64,000 bases of DNA from JAGVSZ01 sp019137045 (GTDB taxonomy: Bacteria > Pseudomonadota > Gammaproteobacteria > Burkholderiales > SG8-39). The notes beneath the pieces are model-generated. The model was not told where the DNA came from, did not search any database, and worked only from the letters and a program-made list of their open reading frames with translations. How positions within the stretch are numbered: the first letter of the stretch is position 1; each line of letters opens with the position of its first letter. The DNA is taken from positions 186,001-250,000 of the forward strand of contig JAXMFT010000001.1 in the NCBI GenBank assembly GCA_046347635.1, in the 5' to 3' direction. The position numbers and the translations under genes were made by a program. Positions 53,734 to 62,217 of the stretch are shown in pieces.

Positions 53734-56045
53734 GGGCGGACGACGCGCCGGTCGCGCGCTGGGTCGGGCGGCCGCTCGCGCGGGTCGAGGACGAGCGCCT
53801 CGTCACCGGCCGCGGCCGCTACGTCGACGATCTCGCGCCGGCGCACTGCCTCCACCTCGCCTTCGCGCGCAGCCCGCACGCCCACGCGCGCATCCTCGCG
53901 CTGCGCGCCGATGCCGCGCTGGCCGCGCCGGGCGTCGCCGCGGTGTACACCGGCGCCGACGTCGCCCACATCGACCCGCTGCCGGTCGACCGGCACCTGC
54001 CGGACATGAAACTGCCGCGCGTCGGCGCGCTCGCACGCGAGCGCGTCGCGGCGGTGGGCGAGCCGGTGGCCGCGGTGGTCGCGCGCACGGGCGCCGAGGC
54101 GCGCGATGCCGCGGAGCAGGTCGAGGTCGACTACGAGCCGCTCGCGGCCGCGGTCGACGCGGCCGGCGCGCTCGCCGCCGGCGCGCCGGCGGTGCACGCC
54201 GCCGGCCACCTCTGCTTCGAGCACACCTGGGCGGACGGCGACGTGGCGGGCGCGTTCGCGCGCGCGCACCGGCGCGTGCGCGTCGCGGTGACGCAGCAGC
54301 GGCTCGCGCCGACCCCGCTCGAGCCGCGTGCGACGCTCGCGGACTACGACCCGGGGACCGGGGCGCTCACCGTCTGGACCTCGACCCAGGCGCCGTTCCG
54401 GGTGCGCGCGCACCTCGCGGCGCTGCTCGGACTGTCGGAGGCGCGGGTGCGCGTGGTCGCGCCGGACGTCGGCGGCGCGTTCGGCGCGAAGGGCGCGCTC
54501 ACCCGCGAGGACCTCCTCGTCGCCTTCGCCGCCATCCGGCTCGCGCGCCCGGTGAAGTGGGTCGCGACGCGCAGCGAGGATCTCGCCACGACGCACCACG
54601 GCCGCGGCGCGGCCGCGCGCGGCGAACTGGCGGTGGCGGCCGACGGCACCCTGCTCGCGCTCGAGGCGACGATCGAGTGCCCGCTCGGCGCGGCGCCCGC
54701 GTTCAGCGCGGCGGTCGGGCCGCGCAACCACGCGCGCCTGCTCCCCGGCCCCTATCTCCTGCCGGCCGCGCGCGTCGCGCTGCGCGGCGTCTTCACCCAC
54801 ACCGCCCCGGTGGGCATCTACCGCGGCGCGGGCCGGCCCGAGGCGGCGTTCCTGATGGAGCGCCTCATCGACGAGGCGGCGCGCGCGCTCGCGCTCGACC
54901 CGGCGGAGATCCGCCGCCGCAACTTCGTCCCGCGCGAGCGGTTCCCGCACGTCATGCCGACCGGGCTCGCGTACGACTCGGGCGACTACGCGCGCGCGCT
55001 CGACGCGGCGCTCGCGCTCGCCGAGTACCCGCGCCTGCGCGCCGAGCAGGCCGCGCGGCGCGCCCGCGGCGAGCTCGTCGGAATCGGGCTCGGCGCGTTC
55101 GTCGAGCCGTGCGGCCTCGGCTGGGAGAGCGGCGTGGTGCGCGTCGAGCGCACCGGTGCGGTGACCGCGATCACCGGCACGAGCGCGCAGGGCCAGGGCC
55201 ATGCGACGGCGTTCGCGCAGATCGTGGCCGACGCGCTCGGGGTGGGACCGGAGGCGGTGGCGGTGCGCGCGGGCGACACGGCCGGCGCTCCGCAGGGCTT
55301 CGGCGCGTTCGCGAGCCGCAGCACGGCGCTCGCCGGCAGCGCGCTCCTCGAGGGCGCCGCGCAGGTGCGCGCGAAAGCCCGCCGCATCGCGGCGACGCTG
55401 CTCGAGGCGGCGGCGGAGGACGTCGTCCCCGCCCTCGGCGGGTTCGAAATCGCCGGCGCGCCGTCGCGGCGCGTGGGCTGGGCCGAGGTGGCGGCAGCGG
55501 CGTACGCCGTGGGCGACCTGCGCGGCGGCGAGCCGCCCGGGCTCGAGGCGACCGCGTTCTTCCACACCGACGCGGAGGCGTGCAGCTTCGGCTGCGCGGT
55601 GGCGGCGGTGCGCATCGACCCCGAGACCGGCGCGCTCGCGCTCGAGCGGCTGGTGTTCGTCGACGACGCGGGCACGATCGTCAACCCGCTGCTCGTCGAC
55701 GGCCAGCTGCAGGGCGGGATCGCGCAGGGCCTCGGGCAGGCGCTGCTCGAGCGCGTCGCCTACGACGAGACGGGGCAGCTCGTCACCGGGACGCTCGCCG
55801 ACTACGCCCTGCCGCGCGCCGACGACGGGCCCGAGCCGGTGCTCGGGCACACCGTCACGCCGAGCCCGCGCAACCCGCTCGGCGCGAAGGGCGTGGGCGA
55901 GTCCGGCTGCATCGGCACGCCGCCGGCGGTCGTGAACGCGGTGCTCGACGCGCTCGCCCCGCGCGGCGTGCGCGACCTCGACATGCCGCTCACGAATGAG
56001 ACAATCTGGCGGGCGCTCCATGGCGCCCAGGGAGACAGCCGATGA
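53730..56045 (+). CDS. Xanthine dehydrogenase-family molybdopterin-binding (large) subunit
   Basis: A 771-residue Mo-hydroxylase large subunit. Blocks include RVEDERLVTGRGRYVDDL, PHAHARILALRADAA, FGAKGALTREDLLVAFAAIR, VGIYRGAGRPEAAFLMERLI, GTSAQGQGHATAFAQIVADA and GAKGVGESGCIGTPPAVVNAVL, the last holding the catalytic Glu. It hydroxylates N-heteroaromatic or aldehyde carbons with water. The small [2Fe-2S] and FAD subunit genes are absent from the window, an unusual arrangement for this family. Overlaps both neighbours by four bases. Confidence 0.92.
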   Translation: MRADDAPVARWVGRPLARVEDERLVTGRGRYVDDLAPAHCLHLAFARSPHAHARILALRADAALAAPGVAAVYTGADVAHIDPLPVDRHLPDMKLPRVGALARERVAAVGEPVAAVVARTGAEARDAAEQVEVDYEPLAAAVDAAGALAAGAPAVHAAGHLCFEHTWADGDVAGAFARAHRRVRVAVTQQRLAPTPLEPRATLADYDPGTGALTVWTSTQAPFRVRAHLAALLGLSEARVRVVAPDVGGAFGAKGALTREDLLVAFAAIRLARPVKWVATRSEDLATTHHGRGAAARGELAVAADGTLLALEATIECPLGAAPAFSAAVGPRNHARLLPGPYLLPAARVALRGVFTHTAPVGIYRGAGRPEAAFLMERLIDEAARALALDPAEIRRRNFVPRERFPHVMPTGLAYDSGDYARALDAALALAEYPRLRAEQAARRARGELVGIGLGAFVEPCGLGWESGVVRVERTGAVTAITGTSAQGQGHATAFAQIVADALGVGPEAVAVRAGDTAGAPQGFGAFASRSTALAGSALLEGAAQVRAKARRIAATLLEAAAEDVVPALGGFEIAGAPSRRVGWAEVAAAAYAVGDLRGGEPPGLEATAFFHTDAEACSFGCAVAAVRIDPETGALALERLVFVDDAGTIVNPLLVDGQLQGGIAQGLGQALLERVAYDETGQLVTGTLADYALPRADDGPEPVLGHTVTPSPRNPLGAKGVGESGCIGTPPAVVNAVLDALAPRGVRDLDMPLTNETIWRALHGAQGDSR

Positions 56046-57025
56046 AATACCGCAAGCAAGACGCGAAGGCCTACGCGCGCGCGCACCTGCGCGGCGTGTG
56101 GGCGGCGACGCTCACGCCGTTCACCCCCGACCTCGCCTGCGACGAGGAGGGCTTCCGCCGCAACCTGCGGCACTGGTACCGCGACCTCGACCTGGCGGGC
56201 CTCTTCGTCGGCGGCAAGCAGGGCGAGTTCTACGCCATGACGCTCGCCGAGCGCAAACGCCAGTTCGAGCTGGCGGTGGAGGAGGCGCAGGCCGCCGGCA
56301 AGCAGACCATGCTCTCCTGCTCCGACCAGAGCCTGGACACCGTGCTCGAGCTCGCGCGCCACGCGCAGGCGATCGGCGCGGACTACATCGTCGTGCACAC
56401 CCCGCTGCTGTACTTCGGCGCGCACTCCGACGACACCGTGTACGAGTACTACCGCCACATCGCGGGCGAGGTCGACATCGGCGTGACGCTGTGGAACCAG
56501 CCGCCCGACTGCGGCTACATGCTCAGCCCCGAGCTGTGCGTGCGCATGGCCGAGGGCATCCCCAACGTGGTCGCGATCAAGTACAGCGTGCCGCGCGCCG
56601 ACTACGCGCGGCTGACGCGGCTCGCCGGGGAGCGGCTCATCGTGAGCACCTCCGCCGAGGACGAGTGGCTGGAGAACATCGTCGAGCTCGGCTGGCAGGT
56701 CTACCTCTGCTCCACGCCGCCATACCTCATGCAGACCCGCGACGACCGGCGCATGAACGAGTACACCGCGCTCGCCATGGCGGGCGAGGTCGAGCGCGCG
56801 CGCGCGGTGCGCGCGAGCCTCGATCCGGTGCGCCAGGCGCTCAAGCGCTCGCGCGCCCACGGCAAGCCGCAGGCCTCGCAGAAGTACTGGCAGGAGCTGC
56901 TCGGGCAGGCGGGCGGGCCGGTGCGGCGGCCGCTGCTCCAGCTCACGGCTGAAGAGAAGGCGGTGATCCGCGAGGCGTTCGCCGGCTGCGGGCTCGCCGG
57001 CGCGGGGACGAGGCGCGCGGCGTGA
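56042..57025 (+). CDS. Dihydrodipicolinate synthase/N-acetylneuraminate lyase superfamily protein
   Basis: A 327-residue class I aldolase-type protein with GGGAG before the ATG. VWAATLTPFTPDLACDEEGF, FVGGKQGEFYAMTLAERKRQ and VVAIKYSVPRADYARL (Schiff-base Lys180) are recognisable. At the site of the usual catalytic Tyr (YN.P) it has WNQPP (Trp151). Substrates in the superfamily range from aspartate semialdehyde to aromatic hydratase-aldolase products and keto acids. Its place in this operon suggests cleavage of an intermediate after ring opening. Overlaps both neighbours (ATGA, GTGA). Confidence 0.88.
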   Translation: MKYRKQDAKAYARAHLRGVWAATLTPFTPDLACDEEGFRRNLRHWYRDLDLAGLFVGGKQGEFYAMTLAERKRQFELAVEEAQAAGKQTMLSCSDQSLDTVLELARHAQAIGADYIVVHTPLLYFGAHSDDTVYEYYRHIAGEVDIGVTLWNQPPDCGYMLSPELCVRMAEGIPNVVAIKYSVPRADYARLTRLAGERLIVSTSAEDEWLENIVELGWQVYLCSTPPYLMQTRDDRRMNEYTALAMAGEVERARAVRASLDPVRQALKRSRAHGKPQASQKYWQELLGQAGGPVRRPLLQLTAEEKAVIREAFAGCGLAGAGTRRAA

Positions 57026-57882
57026 GCGGCGCGGCCGTCTACGGAGAATACGACCAGGCGGGGCTCGACGTCCAGTACAACAACCAGCAGACGGTTCCCG
57101 ACTTCCAGGCGATCCTCGCGCGCCATCGCGCCGACACCGCGCGCGCGAAGGCGGCGCACGCGTGGCGCGAGGCGGCGTACGGGACGCGCCCGGAAGAGCG
57201 CCTCGACCTCTATCTCCCGCGCCGCGACCGCGCGCCGGTGCAGGTGTTCGTGCACGGCGGCGGCTGGCGGTCGCTCTCGAAGGAGGACAGCGGGTTCCCC
57301 GCTCCGGCGTGGCTCGACGCCGGTTTCCTCTTCGTCGCGCTCGACTTCGCGCTCGTTCCCGCGGTCGCGCTGGACGAGATGGTGCGTGAGGTGCGCGCCG
57401 CCGTCGCCTGGCTGTGGCGCAACGTCGCTGCCTACGGCGGTGATCGCGACCGCATCCACCTGTCGGGGCACTCCTCCGGCGCGCACCTGGTGAGCCAGTG
57501 CCTGGTCGCCGACTGGGCGCGCGATTTCGACGCGCCGGCCGACCTGATCAAGAGCGCCGCGTTCGTGAGCGGGCTCGGCGACCTGGAGCCGGTGCGGCTG
57601 AGCTATCGCAACGCCAGCCTGAAGCTCGACGCGGCGGCGGTCGGGCGCCTGTCGCTCGTGCGGCGGCCGCCGACGGTGCGCTGCCCGCTCGTCGCCGCCT
57701 GCGCCGAGGGCGACACCGACGAGTTCCGGCGCCAGACGCGCGCGGTGGCGGAATACTGGCGCCGGCAGGGACTGCCGTCCGCGCTGCTCGAGCTCGCGGG
57801 CCGCAACCACTTCGACGGCGCGTACGCGCTCGCGGAGTCCGATCACGCGCTCTTTCGCGCGTGCGTGGCGGCGGCAGCGTAG
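57022..57882 (+). CDS. Alpha/beta hydrolase (kynurenine formamidase-like)
   Basis: A 286-residue hydrolase read from GTG. It has the oxyanion-type VFVHGGGWRSLSKED, nucleophile elbow HLSGHSSGAHLVSQ, a probable Asp in EGDTDEF and the His in GRNHFDG. The HGGxW motif and length fit arylformamidase/kynurenine formamidase-type carboxylesterases; a deformylase (NicD-like) or ester/amide hydrolase role would complement a ring-cleaving dioxygenase. Last gene of the cupin-Mo-hydroxylase-lyase operon. Confidence 0.87.
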   Translation: MSGAAVYGEYDQAGLDVQYNNQQTVPDFQAILARHRADTARAKAAHAWREAAYGTRPEERLDLYLPRRDRAPVQVFVHGGGWRSLSKEDSGFPAPAWLDAGFLFVALDFALVPAVALDEMVREVRAAVAWLWRNVAAYGGDRDRIHLSGHSSGAHLVSQCLVADWARDFDAPADLIKSAAFVSGLGDLEPVRLSYRNASLKLDAAAVGRLSLVRRPPTVRCPLVAACAEGDTDEFRRQTRAVAEYWRRQGLPSALLELAGRNHFDGAYALAESDHALFRACVAAAA

Positions 57883-57926
57883 CGACGCGCCGCCTCCCCG
57901 CCGCCGACCCGCGCGGGCGCGCGCGC

Positions 57927-58490
57927 TCAGGCGCTCGCGCGCCGCAGCGCGTGCCAGGCCGCGTAGTCCTTGCCCGGATGCACCGTGCCGCACGTCTTGC
58001 AGCGCCGCTCGGCTTCGCTGGTGGCGTAGAAGAGCGCGTAGATCTTGGGCAGGTCCTCGACCAGGCTCTCGAGCTGCTTGGAAGCCTCCCAGGTGAGCGC
58101 GGCGCACTTCGGGCAGTACCAGCGCAGCCAGTCGACGTGGCCGAGCGGCCGCGGCTTCTCGATCAGCAGGCACAGGCTGCCCGCCTCCGGCCGCTGCGGC
58201 GAGTGGATCAGGTGCGCCGGCATGAGGAAGATCTCGCCCTCGCGGATGTCGATGCGGTCGAACTTGCCGCGGTCCCAGACGTTCAGGTAGCAGTTGCCCC
58301 TTATCTGGTAGAAGATCTCCTCGGTCGGGTTGTCGTGGAAGTCGGTGCGCGTGTTGGGCCCGCCGACCATGTTGATGATGTAGTCGCCGTCGGGGAACAC
58401 CGCGGCATTGCACACCGGGGGCTTCAAGCGGGCGCGATTGGCGTCGGCCCAGCCCATGAGGCTGTGCGGCTTGCCGTATTTCAGGTCCAT
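57927..58490 (-). CDS. 3-hydroxyanthranilate 3,4-dioxygenase-type cupin, copy 2
   Basis: A 187-residue paralogue of copy 1 with GGAGACGAG before the ATG. Active-site equivalents are intact: RTDFHDNPTEE, HSPQRPE and LLIEK. The C-terminal metal site is CPKCAAL and RRCKTCGTVHPGK. The two copies differ in loops around the substrate pocket (YIINMVGGPNTRTDF versus FIVTVVGGPNQRTDF) and in the first 25 residues, so different but related substrates are likely. Next to a second alpha/beta hydrolase on the same strand. Confidence 0.9.
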   Translation of the reverse strand: MDLKYGKPHSLMGWADANRARLKPPVCNAAVFPDGDYIINMVGGPNTRTDFHDNPTEEIFYQIRGNCYLNVWDRGKFDRIDIREGEIFLMPAHLIHSPQRPEAGSLCLLIEKPRPLGHVDWLRWYCPKCAALTWEASKQLESLVEDLPKIYALFYATSEAERRCKTCGTVHPGKDYAAWHALRRASA

Positions 58491-58685
58491 CGGCTCGTCT
58501 CCTCGTTGGTGGATGGTGGACCGGATGTAGCACGGCCCCCGCGCGCGGCGCTTGACCTGGAGCAAGGGATGCGGTCGCGCGCGCGCAGATCCGCAGGTCC
58601 TGGCGCGCGTGCGCACCGGATTCCCGCGTAGCGCGTGCGGAGATCGCGCCGCGGTGCAGCCGCCGCGCGCCGCGCGCGCCCGGCC

Positions 58686-59609
58686 TCACGCGCCCGCGAC
58701 GAACTCGAGGATCTCCCGGCCGAGCGCGTCCTCGTCGGTGTTGAAGTGCGCCACGATCGAGATGTGGTTGTGGTCGCGCAGCTGCACGAACCGCGGCGCG
58801 CGCCCGCGCGCCGCGGCGACGCGGTGCAGGAACTCGACGCCGTAGACGTCGAGCAGCGGGTTTTCGTGCTCGGCCACGGCGATGAAGAGCGGCAGGTCGA
58901 GGCTCGCCGCGTGCGTGACCGGCGAGCGCGCCTCGTACCGGGACTCGTCGGCGCCGAAGTATGCCTGGACCGCCGCGGCGTTCGGGGTTTCGGCCCGCGT
59001 GTCGGCGCGCAGCCGCCCGCTGATCAGCACCAGGCCGGCGAGTCCGTGCCCCTCGGCCGGCCGCACGACCGGGTCGCAGGCGTACGAGGCCGCGTGCGTC
59101 GCGCCGGCCGAGTGCCCGATGAGAAAGATCCGCCCCGGATCGCCGCCGTGGCCGCGCGCGTGGCTGCGCACCCACGCGACGGCCAGCGCGACGTCGCTCG
59201 CGCCGCCGGGGTACTGCGACTCGGGGGCGAGCCGGTACTCGACGTTGTACCCGACGCAGCCCTGGCGCGCGAACCAGTACAGCACGTTGTCGTAGATCTC
59301 GGGCGTCGCGCGCTTGTCGCCGCGCACGAACGCCCCGCCGTGCACGAACACCACCACGTCCGCGTCGCGCGCGCCCTGCGGCCGGAAGACGTCCAGCCGC
59401 TGGCGCGCGTGCGTCGCGTACGGCACGTCGCGGACCACGCTCACGCCCGCCTTCGGCGCGCCTGCGAGCAGCGGGCGGTAGATCTCGAACACGCGCTCGC
59501 GGTGGCGCTGGATGTCGCGGCCCCAGACCGGGCCGATCTCCAGCAGCTCGCGGCGCGCGCTTGCGGGGAGCGATGAGAACGGTCTCACACGCCCGATGTT
59601 AGCGCGCAT
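58686..59609 (-). CDS. Alpha/beta hydrolase (carboxylesterase type), copy 2
   Basis: A 307-residue esterase. VVVFVHGGAFVRGDKRATPE (HGG oxyanion motif), RIFLIGHSAGATHAASYACD (nucleophile Ser) and RDHNHISIVAHF (catalytic His) are clear, with a plausible Asp in VAEHENPLLDV. It belongs to the BD-FAE/kynurenine-formamidase-like group, as does the enzyme at 57022, but the two are only distantly similar. Lies upstream of copy 2 of the cupin dioxygenase on the same strand with a 195-nt gap, so it may form a pair with it. Confidence 0.85.
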   Translation of the reverse strand: MRANIGRVRPFSSLPASARRELLEIGPVWGRDIQRHRERVFEIYRPLLAGAPKAGVSVVRDVPYATHARQRLDVFRPQGARDADVVVFVHGGAFVRGDKRATPEIYDNVLYWFARQGCVGYNVEYRLAPESQYPGGASDVALAVAWVRSHARGHGGDPGRIFLIGHSAGATHAASYACDPVVRPAEGHGLAGLVLISGRLRADTRAETPNAAAVQAYFGADESRYEARSPVTHAASLDLPLFIAVAEHENPLLDVYGVEFLHRVAAARGRAPRFVQLRDHNHISIVAHFNTDEDALGREILEFVAGA

Positions 59610-59631
59610 CGCGGCACGCGCGCCCCTCCAC

Positions 59632-59637
59632 TACAAT
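59632..59637 (+). promoter_or_regulatory. -10 element before the Dpp/Opp-type transporter operon
   Basis: TACAATCGCC resembles the TATAATCGCC before the paralogous binding-protein gene at 40114. No good -35 is visible at 16-18 nt. The element lies about 28 nt before the ATG. Confidence 0.4.
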
Positions 59638-59665
59638 CGCCACGTCCCGACGCCCTGAGGCCGCC

Positions 59666-61222
59666 ATGCGCTTCCTCGCTTCGCTCGCCGCCGCCTTCGC
59701 CGTCGCGCTCGCCGCGCCGGCCCCCGCCGCCGACCTGCGCATCGCCCTGGCCGCGGACGTGACCTCGCTCGACCCGCACTTCGTCAACCTGCAGCCGAAC
59801 AACACGGTCGCCTGGCACGTGTTCGACGCGCTCACGCGCGTGGACGAGAACGCGCGCCTGGTGCCCGGACTGGCCGAGTCGTGGAAGGCGATCGACGCGA
59901 CCACCTGGGAGTTCAAGCTGCGGCGCGGGGTGAAGTTCCACGACGGGTCCGAGCTCACCGCCGAGGACGTCGTGTACTCGCTCGAGCGCCCGGCGACGAT
60001 CGTGAACAGCCCCGGCTCGTTCGTGCCGTTCACCCGCCCGCTCGTGGCCAGGCAGGCGGTGGACCGGTACACCGTGCGGCTCAAGACCGCCACCGCCTAC
60101 GCGATGGTGCCCTACGACCTGCAGTCGGTGTTCATCGTGTCCAAGCGCGCCGCCTCCGGCGTGCGGCCGGAGGAGTTCAACCAGGGCAAGGGCGTGATCG
60201 GCACCGGTCCGTACTTCTTCGTCGCGTTCAAGCGCGGCGACCGCGTGGAGCTCGAGCGCCACCCGCAGTACGCCGGCCCGCGCCCGCCCTGGGACCGGGT
60301 CGTCCTGCGCATCATGCCGAACGACCCGGCGCGGCTCGCCGCGCTGCTCGCCGGCGAGGTCGACGCGATCGAGCAGGTGCCGACCGCCGATCTCGCGAAG
60401 CTGCGCGGCAACGCCAAGTTCGAGATCGCGCAGAAGGTGTCGTGGCGGACGATCTTCCTGCACCTCGACCAGTCCCGCGACCGCGTGCCCGGCATCACCG
60501 ACAAGGGCGGGCGGCCGCTCGACCGCAATCCGTTCAAGGACGCCCGCGTCCGCCGCGCGATCTCGCTCGCGCTCAACCGCCAGGGCATCGTCGAGCGCGT
60601 GATGGAAGGCGCGGCGCTGCCGGCCTCGAACCTGGTCGCGCCGACCGTGTTCGGCCACGCGAGCGCGCTGAAGCCCGATCCGTTCGACGCCGAGGGCGCG
60701 AAGAAGCTGCTCGCCGAGGCGGGCTTCCCCGGCGGCTTCGCCGCGACGCTGCACGCGCCGAACAACCGCTACGTGAACGACGAGCAGGTCGCGCAGGCGA
60801 TCGCGCAGATGCTCGCGCGCGTCGGCGTCGCCACGCGGGTGGAGACCGCGCCCGCGAGCGTGTATTTCGTGAAGGCGCGCAACCAGGAATTCGGGCTCGC
60901 GCTGCTCGGCTGGGGCTCGTTCTCGGGCGACCTCGCGCTGCGCACGCTGGTGGCGACGTTCGACGCCGAGCGCGGGTACGGGACCTGGAACTGGGGCCGG
61001 TACTCCAACCCGAAGGTGGACGGGCTGGTGAGCAGGGCGCTCGCCACCCTCGACGAGGGCAAGCGCGAGGCGCTGGCGCGCGAGGCGATGACCGTGGCGA
61101 TGCAGGACCATGCGGTGATCCCCCTGCACCACCAGGTGACCACCTGGGCGATGCGCAAGGACCTCGCCTACACCGCGCGCACCGACGAGTACACCCTCGC
61201 CCAGTACTTCCGCGCGCGCTAG
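59666..61222 (+). CDS. ABC transporter substrate-binding protein, family 5 (DppA/OppA type)
   Basis: A 518-residue exported protein. Signal peptide FLASLAAAFAVALAAPAPAA, then RIALAADVTSLDPHFVNLQP, LAESWKAIDATTWEFKLRRG, GTGPYFFVAFKRGDRVELER and VRRAISLALNRQGIVERVME. It binds a small organic solute and passes it to the permeases encoded immediately downstream. Highly similar to the orphan protein at 40114. Confidence 0.95.
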   Translation: MRFLASLAAAFAVALAAPAPAADLRIALAADVTSLDPHFVNLQPNNTVAWHVFDALTRVDENARLVPGLAESWKAIDATTWEFKLRRGVKFHDGSELTAEDVVYSLERPATIVNSPGSFVPFTRPLVARQAVDRYTVRLKTATAYAMVPYDLQSVFIVSKRAASGVRPEEFNQGKGVIGTGPYFFVAFKRGDRVELERHPQYAGPRPPWDRVVLRIMPNDPARLAALLAGEVDAIEQVPTADLAKLRGNAKFEIAQKVSWRTIFLHLDQSRDRVPGITDKGGRPLDRNPFKDARVRRAISLALNRQGIVERVMEGAALPASNLVAPTVFGHASALKPDPFDAEGAKKLLAEAGFPGGFAATLHAPNNRYVNDEQVAQAIAQMLARVGVATRVETAPASVYFVKARNQEFGLALLGWGSFSGDLALRTLVATFDAERGYGTWNWGRYSNPKVDGLVSRALATLDEGKREALAREAMTVAMQDHAVIPLHHQVTTWAMRKDLAYTARTDEYTLAQYFRAR

Positions 61223-61237
61223 GCGGACCCGCGCCGC

Positions 61238-62215
61238 GTGGCCGCCTACCTCATCCGCCGGGCAATGCAGAGCCTCGTGGTGCTGCTCGCGATGTCGGCG
61301 CTGGTGTTCGTCGGCGTCTACGCGATCGGGAACCCGGTCGACATCCTCATCAACCCGAACGCCGACCAGGCCGACATCGAGCGCGCGATCAAGGGCCTCG
61401 GTCTCGACCGCCCGCTGTGGGAGCAGTACCTCGCGTTCCTGCAGGGTGCGCTCGCCGGCGACCTCGGCAAGTCGTTCGTGTACAACGTCCCGGCGCTCCA
61501 GCTCATCCTCGAGCGCATGCCGGCCACGCTCGAGCTGGCGCTCGCCGCGATGATCGTCGCGGTCGCGCTCGGCATCCCGCTCGGGCTCTGGGCGGGGCTC
61601 AAGCCGGATTCGATCGCCGGCAGGACCATCATGACCGCCTCGATCCTCGGGTTCTCGCTGCCGACGTTCTGGGTCGGGCTGATGCTGATCATGGTGTTCT
61701 CGGTGGACCTCGGGTGGCTGCCCTCGAGCGGGCGCGGGCCGACCGTGCCGCTCCTCGGCGTGCCGGTGTCGTTCCTCTCCTGGGAGGGCCTGAGGCACCT
61801 CGCGCTGCCCGCGCTCAACCTCGCGCTGTTCAACCTGTCGCTCGTCATCCGGCTCACGCGCGCCGGCACGCGCGAGGCGCTGGTGCAGGACTACGTCAAG
61901 TTCGCGCGCGCGAAGGGGTTGTCGGACGCGCGCGTGATCGGGGTGCACGTGCTGAAGAGCATCTCGATCCCGATCGTGACGGTGACCGGGCTGCAGTTCG
62001 GGACCCTGGTCGCGTTCGCGATCGTGACCGAGACGATCTTCGCCTGGCCGGGCATGGGCAAGCTGCTCATCGACTCGATCCACGTGCTCGACCGGCCGGT
62101 GATCGTCGCCTACCTGCTGGTCGTCGTGACCTTCTTCATCGCGGTCAACCTCGCGGTCGACCTCGCCTACTCGGTGCTCGACCCGCGCGTGCGCCTCGCC
62201 GACGCCCCGGGCTGA
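61238..62215 (+). CDS. ABC transporter permease (DppB type)
   Basis: A 325-residue inner-membrane protein from a GTG. The DppB/OppB layout is clear: AAYLIRRAMQSLVVLLAMSA with an N-terminal helix, a periplasmic loop, six helices, and the EAA-like motif NLSLVIRLTRAGTREALVQD...ARAKGLSDARVIGVHVLKSI. It begins 15 nt after the binding-protein stop. Confidence 0.95.
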   Translation: MAAYLIRRAMQSLVVLLAMSALVFVGVYAIGNPVDILINPNADQADIERAIKGLGLDRPLWEQYLAFLQGALAGDLGKSFVYNVPALQLILERMPATLELALAAMIVAVALGIPLGLWAGLKPDSIAGRTIMTASILGFSLPTFWVGLMLIMVFSVDLGWLPSSGRGPTVPLLGVPVSFLSWEGLRHLALPALNLALFNLSLVIRLTRAGTREALVQDYVKFARAKGLSDARVIGVHVLKSISIPIVTVTGLQFGTLVAFAIVTETIFAWPGMGKLLIDSIHVLDRPVIVAYLLVVVTFFIAVNLAVDLAYSVLDPRVRLADAPG

Positions 62216-62217
62216 CC

